Below, one piece after another: positions 36,791 through 43,582 of a DNA stretch of 64,000 nucleotides (the stretch's first letter is position 1; every line of letters starts with the position of its first letter). Source of the stretch: Anseongella ginsenosidimutans (GTDB lineage: Bacteria; Bacteroidota; Bacteroidia; Sphingobacteriales; Sphingobacteriaceae); contig NZ_CP042432.1 of NCBI RefSeq assembly GCF_008033235.1, positions 1,488,001 to 1,552,000 on the forward strand, in the 5' to 3' direction. The translations under genes and the position numbers were made by a program. Below the pieces are notes generated by a model. The model had not been told where the DNA came from, searched no databases, and saw only the letters and a program-made list of their open reading frames with translations.

Positions 36791-37507
36791 ATGAAAAAAG
36801 GTAAGCTGCTGCTGATTCCGGTTCCGCTTGGTGAAGGAGCGATTGAAAATTCCCTGGTGCCGGGCCTGCAGGCGGCCATTGCGGAAATGGATGAGTTCAT
36901 CGTGGAAAACGGGAAAACCGCCCGCAGGTTTCTGAAACAAATGGGGATACGCACGCCCATGAACGAACTCCGGCTTCATGTTTATGACAAACATTCAGAT
37001 AATGCAGCCATTGACGATTACTTAAAGCCTGTGTTGCAGGGGAAGGATGTCGGCTTGCTTTCAGAAGCAGGCTGCCCCGCCGTCGCCGACCCCGGCGCGC
37101 TGATCGTCCGGCGGGCCCATGAAAAGAACATCCGGGTGGTTCCTTATGTAGGGCCCAGTTCCATTATCTTAAGTTTAATGGCTTCCGGCTTTAACGGGCA
37201 GCAGTTTGCCTTCCAGGGGTACCTGCCTATTCCCCGCCCCGAACGCATACGGAAAATACAGGAACTTGAACGGGCTTCGCGGAAACTCCGGCAAACACAG
37301 ATCTTTATTGAAACGCCCTTTCGCAATAACCAGCTGCTGGAAGACCTGCTCGGGGCTTGTCATGCAACTGCTTCCCTGAGCATTTCCTGCGATCTGACCA
37401 CCGATACCGAATTCATCGCCACGCGAAGAATCGCCGAATGGAAAAGTCAGCCCCATCCTGACCTCCACAAGCGCCCGGCCGTATTCCTGCTCTATGCCGG
37501 CGACTAA
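36791..37507 (+). CDS. Tetrapyrrole-methylase-fold SAM methyltransferase (RsmI-like)
   Basis: 238 aa from the start at 36791, chosen because MKKGKLLLIPVPLGEG is the family N-terminus and the promoter points there. The GLLSEAGCPAVADPGALIVRRAHEK block is the SAM-binding signature of the RsmI and CobA-type fold, followed by VPYVGPSSIILSLMASGFNGQ. RsmI itself 2'-O-methylates C1402 of 16S rRNA; this shorter Bacteroidota version may have the same or a related role. In-frame ATGs at 36761 and 36767 are alternatives. Confidence 0.85.
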   Translation: MKKGKLLLIPVPLGEGAIENSLVPGLQAAIAEMDEFIVENGKTARRFLKQMGIRTPMNELRLHVYDKHSDNAAIDDYLKPVLQGKDVGLLSEAGCPAVADPGALIVRRAHEKNIRVVPYVGPSSIILSLMASGFNGQQFAFQGYLPIPRPERIRKIQELERASRKLRQTQIFIETPFRNNQLLEDLLGACHATASLSISCDLTTDTEFIATRRIAEWKSQPHPDLHKRPAVFLLYAGD

Positions 37508-37523
37508 CAGGGAGGGCTCAGGG

Positions 37524-38235
37524 CTACATGTCCTTTATTGAAAAAGCTTTCAGCTCCGTTTTATATTTTGCCAGGTCTTTTGCTACTGCCCTTGCTTTTG
37601 CCTCCAGCTGCGCGATACTGATTTTTTTGGAATTACGTTTAACCTCTGCAACAATAGCTGTTTTATCAAGCCTGTTGAGGGCTATCAGATCTATTTCGTT
37701 TTCGCCCTTATTATTCCAATAACTGCCCACATCCGTTATGCGTTCGCTTTGGGCTAATTTTTCCCGGAAATACTGCTCTAATAGTAAGCCGCTGTACTGT
37801 TCGTAATTTTTCTCAATATATTCCCGCAATAATTCATGCCTGCTCATTTCAATAAGCAGTTGATTGGGAAAGATAAAGCGGAACCAGAATCGCAGATAAT
37901 TATCGCTGATACTCCATCTCGTGTTGCGGCTTTCGGGCTTTGAAAACATTGGCTTTTTCCTCGTGATAAGAGAATAATCTCTTTCGAGGTTTACAAGGTA
38001 TGTGCCTGTATTTTTGCCAATAATGGAATCAATCTCGCTTTGCGAAGTCTTACCTGAGGCGATTAGCTGCAATATTGAAAAGTAGGTGCCGTATTCTTTA
38101 CCGAATTCCGAGCAGTAATGCTGTTTTGCCAATACGTCGCCTTCCCACCATCATGGTGAAACAGGCGGTTTTTTCAGACTGCCTGGTATTCAACTGAAGA
38201 ATAGCCAATTCCTGCTTTCTATCGTAAAACTTCAT
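37524..38235 (-). pseudogene. AAA-ATPase/DUF234 gene with internal deletion
   Basis: Remains of an ATP-binding protein of the archaeal-type ATPase family. The true start is the ATG at 38235: the first 45 codons read MKFYDRKQELAILQLNTRQ and the Walker A GRRRIGKTALLL, then hit a stop. The other frame, open from 38132 to 37524, begins at once in the C-terminal domain with SEFGKEYGTYFSIL and contains SDNYLRFWFRFIFPN and NEIDLIALNRLDKTAIVAEVKR (a nuclease-like or DUF234 fold). Walker B and the sensor region, very roughly 140 residues, are missing, so this is a real deletion and not a one-base error. The C-terminal piece is open and could still be made. Confidence 0.8.
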
Positions 38236-38250
38236 TGTTTTTTGTAGGGC

Positions 38251-38300
38251 ATTAACTTAATAGCCATTAATTTAATGCCCATTAATGTAATGGTCATTAC
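38251..38300. repeat. 15-bp tandem dyad repeats upstream of the ATPase relic
   Basis: Three 15-bp units in exact phase (38251-38265, 38266-38280, 38281-38295) and a partial fourth. The junctions form palindromes: TTAAT-agcc-ATTAA, TTAATG-cc-CATTAA and GTAATG-gt-CATTAC. They begin 16 nt upstream of the ATPase start codon, the place of an operator or iteron array. Confidence 0.8.
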
Positions 38301-38348
38301 AAAACTAATAAAATTTCCGGAATTCGCATATGCAGTCCCGACGATCGC

Positions 38349-39521
38349 TTATTCTTTTTCGGGCAAGTCAGGATAGAGCAGGCCATCGTGCGGATAGCGG
38401 CTCAGGTGAATGGCCTTGGCCTTTTCGTAGATCAGGTCGCGAAGTTCTTCAATATTTTCTCTGCCGGTAGCGGAAATAAAAACGGCGGGAGCGTTTTCTT
38501 TGGCCATCCAGGTCCGCTTGAACTCGTCCAGATTAAGGCCGGTTTCCCCGGCATTATACAAGTCAATCTTATTGAATACGGTGATCGTTAATTTATCCCC
38601 GGCGCCCAGTTCCTTCAGCGTTTCATTAACGGTCCGGATATGGTCATCGAAATTCGGGTGTGAAATATCCACCACATGGATCAGGATATCCGCTTCCCGC
38701 GTTTCTTCCAGCGTGGACTTAAAACTTTCCACCAGGTGATGGGGTAGCTTACGGATAAACCCTACCGTATCCGATAGCAGGAAGGGCAGGTTGTGGAACA
38801 CTACTTTCCGGACCGTCGTGTCCAGGGTAGCGAACAATTTGTTTTCCGCGAAAATGCTTGATTTGCTCAGCAGGTTCATAAGCGTGGATTTCCCCACGTT
38901 GGTATAACCTACCAGGGCCACCCTTACCAGTTCGCCGCGGTTCTTGCGCTGGGTGGCATTTTGCTTTTCGATCTTCGACAGCTTTTCTTTTAATACGCTG
39001 ATCCTGTTCCGGACTGCCCGGCGGTCGGTTTCAATTTCCTTTTCCCCGGCTCCGCCCCTGGTGCCGGTGCCGCCCCGCTGGCGCTCCAGGTGAGTCCACA
39101 TGCGGGTAAGGCGGGGGAGAATGTATTCATAACGCGCCAGGTCTACCTGGGTTTTTGCCTGGGAGGTCTGCGCCCTTTTTGCAAAAATATCCAGGATCAC
39201 CCGGCTCCTGTCCTGGATAGGCACCTGCAGGAAATTTTCCAGATTCCGGGTCTGGGAGGGGCTGAGTTCATCATCAAAGATCACGATGTCGGCTTCGGCC
39301 ATTTTTACATATTCCTGGATCTCTTCCAGTTTTCCCTTACCGACGAATGTTTTCGTGTCAGGGACAGGCAGGCGCTGGGTAAATGTTTTGACAGTAACGC
39401 CGCCTGCAGTTTCAACCAGGAAAGCGAGTTCGTCCAGGTACTCCTGTGCCTGTTCAGGGCTTTGTTCCGGCCGGATCACTCCCACCAGCACTGCCTTTTC
39501 CTTTGATCCGCTTTCTTTCAT
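38349..39521 (-). CDS. hflX: GTPase HflX
   Basis: 390 aa ribosome-associated GTPase that splits stalled or heat-damaged 70S ribosomes. The N-terminal HflX domain (about residues 1-190) has the ERQRGGTGTRGGAGEKEIETDRR linker region; the G domain has G1 GYTNVGKSTL, G3 DTVGFIRKLPHHLVESFKSTL and G4 NKID. Length and arrangement are normal. A TATATTTG -7 box lies 22 nt upstream at 39543-39550. Confidence 0.95.
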   Translation of the reverse strand: MKESGSKEKAVLVGVIRPEQSPEQAQEYLDELAFLVETAGGVTVKTFTQRLPVPDTKTFVGKGKLEEIQEYVKMAEADIVIFDDELSPSQTRNLENFLQVPIQDRSRVILDIFAKRAQTSQAKTQVDLARYEYILPRLTRMWTHLERQRGGTGTRGGAGEKEIETDRRAVRNRISVLKEKLSKIEKQNATQRKNRGELVRVALVGYTNVGKSTLMNLLSKSSIFAENKLFATLDTTVRKVVFHNLPFLLSDTVGFIRKLPHHLVESFKSTLEETREADILIHVVDISHPNFDDHIRTVNETLKELGAGDKLTITVFNKIDLYNAGETGLNLDEFKRTWMAKENAPAVFISATGRENIEELRDLIYEKAKAIHLSRYPHDGLLYPDLPEKE

Positions 39522-39542
39522 TTACTGCCTGATTTAAGTTTA

Positions 39543-39550
39543 CAAATATA
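39543..39550 (-). promoter_or_regulatory. Probable -7 element for hflX
   Basis: TATATTTG on the minus strand, a perfect -7 match 22 nt before the hflX start. No good TTTG lies at the -33 distance. Confidence 0.4.
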
Positions 39551-39618
39551 CGAGTGTTGCATTATTTTTGTTAATTTCACCAACCGGTTTATAACACGTG
39601 CTAATTCCCCTTTGTACA

Positions 39619-40404
39619 ATGAAAAAAGCAATTGCCAGCATTTTGTTTGCCTTCCTCTGCATTTCCGTTGCCATGGCCCAGGACTCCGAAGAATTCATTG
39701 CTAAACAATACGTTACCAAAAAAGGGGACACCTTATTGTATCGTATGCTTTATCCTGCCGATTATGGCAGCCAAAAGAAGTACCCGCTGGTAATTTTCCT
39801 TCACGGGGCCGGCGAACGCGGGAATGATAATAAAAAACAGCTTACCCACGGTTCAGACCTGTTTCTGAAGGAAGATGTGCTAAGCAATTATCCTGCCATC
39901 GTAGTTTTCCCGCAGTGTCCGGAATCTGACTTCTGGTCTTCGGTAAAGATCACCAGGGAGGAGGCGGGCGCCAGCTTTGATTTTGACTACCCCGACGATC
40001 CCACCAAATCGCTGGAGCTGGTCATGGACCTCACCACCTACCTGACAAAAATGGAAGCCGTTGATGAGAAACGGATTTATGTGATGGGCTTATCCATGGG
40101 AGGTATGGGTACTTTTGAATTACTGGCACGCCAGCCCAAAAAATTTGCCGCCGCTGTTCCCATCTGCGGCGGAGGCAACCCGGAAGATTGTGAGAAATAT
40201 GCGGAAAGAGTTCCGCTATGGGTTTTTCACGGCGCGCGGGATAATATTGTAAGGCCCGAGTACTCCCGCGAAATGGTGGATGAGTTGAAACGGCTGGAAG
40301 CGGATGTCACCTATACCGAATATCCTGAGGCCGGTCATGAAAGCTGGGAAAACGCCTTTGCGGAGCCGGACCTGCTGAAATGGCTTTTCAGTAAAGAAAA
40401 ATAG
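39619..40404 (+). CDS. Secreted esterase of the alpha/beta hydrolase fold
   Basis: 261 aa. The start is 39619, where a Sec signal peptide begins (MKKAIASILFAFLCISVAMA). The core has the oxyanion segment LVIFLHGAGERGNDN, the nucleophile elbow GLSMGGMGTFELL with Ser, a likely Asp in FHGARDNIVRPEYS and His in EAGHESWENAF. The layout matches the PHB-depolymerase/feruloyl-esterase-like or phospholipase/carboxylesterase group. It is periplasmic or extracellular. It converges with trpC. Confidence 0.87.
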   Translation: MKKAIASILFAFLCISVAMAQDSEEFIAKQYVTKKGDTLLYRMLYPADYGSQKKYPLVIFLHGAGERGNDNKKQLTHGSDLFLKEDVLSNYPAIVVFPQCPESDFWSSVKITREEAGASFDFDYPDDPTKSLELVMDLTTYLTKMEAVDEKRIYVMGLSMGGMGTFELLARQPKKFAAAVPICGGGNPEDCEKYAERVPLWVFHGARDNIVRPEYSREMVDELKRLEADVTYTEYPEAGHESWENAFAEPDLLKWLFSKEK

Positions 40405-40440
40405 GCCGGCCCTGCTTCGCGTTACCGGGCTTGCTTAGCC

Positions 40441-41229
40441 TTATAATGTATTCACCGCTTTAATAAATTCCTCGCATGCTTTGCCGGGATCGGCTTCCTT
40501 CATAAACGTTTCCCCGATAAGGAAACCGCGGAAACCGGCTTCTTTCAGCTGCACAATAACGGCAGGCTGGCTGATAGCGCTTTCTGATATTTTAACGGCG
40601 GAAGCCGGAAGCAATTCCCCAAGGCGAAAAGATGTTTGCACATCGGTGCTGAAATCATTGAGGTTCCGGTTATTGATCCCTACAACGTCTACAAAATGAT
40701 TGATATGTCCGAGTTCCTGCTCATTGTGTACTTCCAGGAGTACTTCCAGCCCCAGCGAGCGGGCAAAGCGGGCAAGTTTTTCTGTTTCATGTACGCTCAG
40801 AATGGCAGCGATCAAAAGGATCACATCCGCCCCGATAGCCTTTGCTTCCAACAGCTGGTATTCATCAATGATGAAGTCCTTCCGGAGAATGGGAATTGTT
40901 ACCGCCGCGCGGGCTTTTTCAAGGTTTTCATTGCTGCCGCCGAAAAAGTCCACGTCCGTCAATACGGAGAGAGCGGAGGCGCCGGCCAGTTCATAAGCGG
41001 ATGCAGTGGCGATCACATCCGCATGCCCGTTTAAAAGGCCTTTGGATGGCGAGCGGCGCTTAAATTCAGCTATAATGCCCGAGGCGCCCCGGCGCGTCAG
41101 CGCTTTTTTGAAGGAAAGGGGGCTGCGTTTGAAATGCGAAGTGCTTTCAAGCCGGCTTACCGGCAGGCTCTTTTTATTTGCTTCTACTTCTTCTTTCTTA
41201 CGGGAAACGATCTTATCCAGAATGCTCAT
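40441..41229 (-). CDS. trpC: Indole-3-glycerol phosphate synthase
   Basis: 262 aa TIM-barrel enzyme for the fourth step of tryptophan synthesis. Conserved elements: IIAEFKRRSPSKG (catalytic Lys), ALSVLTDVDFFGGS, LRKDFIIDEYQLLEAKAIGADVILL and GINNRNLNDFSTD. Its ATG overlaps the trpG stop by 4 nt. It is monofunctional: no TrpF domain is fused. It is the last gene of the local operon. Confidence 0.95.
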   Translation of the reverse strand: MSILDKIVSRKKEEVEANKKSLPVSRLESTSHFKRSPLSFKKALTRRGASGIIAEFKRRSPSKGLLNGHADVIATASAYELAGASALSVLTDVDFFGGSNENLEKARAAVTIPILRKDFIIDEYQLLEAKAIGADVILLIAAILSVHETEKLARFARSLGLEVLLEVHNEQELGHINHFVDVVGINNRNLNDFSTDVQTSFRLGELLPASAVKISESAISQPAVIVQLKEAGFRGFLIGETFMKEADPGKACEEFIKAVNTL

Positions 41230-41804
41230 ATGCTCCTATTTAACCAGTTTTCCATGATCCTGTGCCCATGCGCCGTAAGGACCGATTCCGGGTGAAATTG
41301 CACGCCGCAGACATCGTACTCCCGGTGTCTTAATGCCATTACCGTGCCATCCGGGTCCTTCGCCGTGATCTTCAGGCAGGAAGGGAAATCCTTATCCGAA
41401 ACGGCCCAGGAATGATAACGCCCCGATTTGAACTTCTTCGGGACATCCCGGAAAAGAGGCTCGCTTTCGTCCAGCACTTCGGTTTCCACCGAAACCCCGT
41501 GAATCACTTTCGGAAGATTTACCAATGTGCCGCCGAAGACCTCCGCAATTGCCTGTTCGCCCAGGCATACGCCAAAGATAGGTTTAACGGACGCATACTC
41601 CCTGATAAGATCACATAAAATGCCCGATTCGGAAGGGATTCCCGGGCCGGGGGACAGAATGATGCGATCGTAGTCTTTCACTGCATCCAGGGTGATCTTA
41701 TCGTTCCGGTGTACCTCCAGCTCATAGCCCCCGATCTCGCGGACCAGGTGTACCAGGTTGTAGGTGAATGAATCGTAATTATCCAGTATAAGTATTTTTT
41801 CCAT
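41226..41804 (-). CDS. trpG: Anthranilate synthase component II (glutamine amidotransferase)
   Basis: 192 aa from the ATG at 41804, where MEKILILDNYDSFTYNLV, the family N-terminus, begins. Class I glutaminase: catalytic Cys in FGVCLGEQAIAEVFGG, His and Glu in VQFHPESVLT, and LSPGPGIPSE for the oxyanion loop. It supplies ammonia to TrpE. It lies 13 nt after trpE and overlaps trpC. It could also serve p-aminobenzoate synthesis, as in some bacteria. Confidence 0.95.
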   Translation of the reverse strand: MEKILILDNYDSFTYNLVHLVREIGGYELEVHRNDKITLDAVKDYDRIILSPGPGIPSESGILCDLIREYASVKPIFGVCLGEQAIAEVFGGTLVNLPKVIHGVSVETEVLDESEPLFRDVPKKFKSGRYHSWAVSDKDFPSCLKITAKDPDGTVMALRHREYDVCGVQFHPESVLTAHGHRIMENWLNRSI

Positions 41805-41817
41805 ATATCTCCGGGGA

Positions 41818-43232
41818 CTAAATATCTCCCGCCATTTCAATTGCTTTTTTTAAGGCAGCCAGCTTATTGCTCACCTCCTGTAACTCGTTTTCATGTACCG
41901 AGTCCGCCACGAAACCAAAGCCTGCCTGGAAATGCAGCACATTTTGCTTGCTCAGGAAAGACCGGATCATGATCGCATGGTTAAAATCTCCGTTGAAACC
42001 CATAAAGCCGATGGCTCCTGCGTAGAAACTCCGAGATCCTTTTTCATGCTCGTCAATAAGCTGCATAGCCCGGTACTTGGGGGCTCCGGAGAGTGTCCCC
42101 GCGGGAAAAGTCTTAGCCACTATTTTCATGGTGGGACCTCGTCCCGGAGTTTGCCTGACACCGTCGAAACCAGGTGGATCACATGGGAGTAATATTGCAC
42201 CTCGCGGAATTTCTCCACCTGCACCTTATCGCAGTGTATGCTCAGATCGTTGCGGGCAAGGTCAACCAGCATCACGTGTTCGGCATTCTCCTTGGGGTCT
42301 TCCATGAGCTTTTCGGCCAGGATCGCATCGGCCTCGTCGTCTCCGCTGCGCCGGAAGGTTCCCGCGATGGGATAGATGGTGGCTACCCGGTTCTTTACCG
42401 TAAGCTGCGCTTCGGGCGATGAGCCGAATAATTTGAAATTGCCATAATCAAAGTAAAAGAGGTAGGGTGAAGGGTTTACCGACCGCAGCGCCCGGTAAAC
42501 ATTGAACTCATCCCCCCGGAATGCCTGGCTAAAGCTCCTGGACGGAACGATCTGGAAAACGTCTCCCCGCCCTATATGGGCTTTTAGCTTGTCCATGATG
42601 TCCAGTAATTCGGCATCCGTCATGTTGGATGATTCTTCTCCTTCCGTCCGGAAATGGTATTCAGGGATATTCTTATTCCTGATCAGCAATTCAATCCGCT
42701 CAATGCCTCCCGGTTTTTCTTCCGTTCCTTCCGCATGATGCTCAAAAATATGCAGCTCGTTCCTGAAGTGATTGATGGCGATAACATAGCGATATACATG
42801 GTACTGCATTTCAGGAATGGCCCGTTCAGGCCGTTTGGGTGTGCTGAGCCGGATATCCTCGAAGTACTGTACCGTATCATAGGTGAAATAGCCGAATAAA
42901 CCGCCCGTGCTGAAATTGAATTTTTTGTCTGTTTCGTAGCGGAAGGCATTTCCGAAATCGCTGATCTTTTGGGGAATATCAATTTCATCGCATTGATAAG
43001 CATGGCTAATGCCATCGGGAAACTGTTCCCGGAACATTCCATCCTCGATCCTGATATGCGCAATAGGGTCGCAGCAGATAAAGGACATGCTGTTCCCGCG
43101 TGCGTGGTAGTCCGAACTTTCCAGGAGAATACTATTGGGGAATTCATCCCGGAGCCGCAGGTAAATACTTACGGGCGTAGCCGTATCGGCTAGCAAGGTT
43201 TTGTGTGTGGAACGAAGTGAGTATTGAGCCAT
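41818..43232 (-). CDS. trpE: Anthranilate synthase component I, frameshifted in this sequence
   Basis: About 471 aa when repaired; makes anthranilate from chorismate. The N-terminal region has ILLESSDY with the LLES motif known to bind feedback tryptophan. The chorismate-binding domain follows (QIVPSRSFSQAF, SPSPYLFYFDYG-like segment, IAGTFRRSGDDEAD, ELVARN-type MLVDLARNDL). The first frame ends at 42126 after KLRDEVPP and the second resumes with MKIVAKTFPAGTLSGAPK, the family's signature. One G added to the GGG at 42133-42135 gives DEVPTMKIVAKTFPAG. The defect is probably a sequence error. A leader-peptide attenuator precedes the gene. Confidence 0.93.
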
Positions 43233-43298
43233 TGGTCTGTTATTGTTGCTTGAATCGTTTTCTTTAGCCTGAACCAGGAGAAATTTTCCTCCCGAAGC

Positions 43299-43331
43299 AA
43301 AAAAGCCCGTCGCTTATCACGACAGGCTTTT
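43299..43331 (-). terminator. trp attenuator terminator
   Basis: A 12-bp stem AAAAGCCTGTCG/CGACGGGCTTTT (one T-G wobble), loop TGATAAG, and six T at the 3' side, placed 67 nt before trpE with no gene upstream on this strand other than the leader ORF. Its 5' arm is exactly complementary over 9 nt to CAGGCTTTT at 43374-43382 inside the leader ORF, the likely antiterminator partner. Confidence 0.85.
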
Positions 43332-43362
43332 ATATAAATATTTCTTTTTTTCTTTTGAAAGG

Positions 43363-43509
43363 TTAATCCACACAAAAGCCTGCAGCATGTTTTGTTTCAT
43401 GCCACCGCCAACCTGTATGTATCGTCTGATAAACCACTGGCCCAAAGATGGGAAAGAAAACTTTTAATTCAAAACGCCCGGTAGAAAATTTTCTCGCCGC
43501 AAGTAACAT
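43363..43509 (-). CDS. trpL: Tryptophan operon leader peptide, 48 aa
   Basis: A 48-codon ORF between 43509 (ATG) and 43363 (TAA) whose product holds FFPIFGPVVYQTIHTGWRW at residues 18-36; Trp34 and Trp36 are encoded by TGG at 43410-43408 and 43404-43402. It ends 32 nt before the terminator stem. A ribosome stalled at the Trp codons would leave CAGGCTTTT (43382-43374) free to pair with the terminator 5' arm; one reaching the stop would cover it, so the terminator forms. That is classic attenuation. The peptide is much longer than E. coli TrpL (14 aa). The start codon lies in the loop of a GTAAC/GTTAC hairpin nested in CTCGC/GCGAG and CGCCCGG/CCGGGCG stems (43470-43545). A Bacteroidota motif called Bacteroid-trp has been described; identity with it is not tested here. 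Confidence 0.78.
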   Translation of the reverse strand: MLLAARKFSTGRFELKVFFPIFGPVVYQTIHTGWRWHETKHAAGFCVD

Positions 43510-43545
43510 GAAAGTTACACTAGAGCGAGCTGCCGGGCGGGCAAT
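43470..43545. other. Nested stem structure in the trpL/amidohydrolase intergenic region
   Basis: Three nested stems: outer CGCCCGG/CCGGGCG (7 bp), middle CTCGC/GCGAG and inner GTAAC/GTTAC with a 6-nt loop that contains the trpL start codon on the minus strand. It could hide the trpL start, or act in the 5' leader of the plus-strand amidohydrolase mRNA, whose ATG is 38 nt away. Confidence 0.5.
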
Positions 43546-43582
43546 ATTTCAATAAATTAGGCTTTCCTAAAATTGCCCTGGT

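Noticed and set aside
43317-43400. 27-codon ORF with one Trp overlapping the trp terminator
   Set aside because: Out of frame with the 48-codon leader; a ribosome stalled at its Trp would block the antiterminator, the wrong logic for attenuation.
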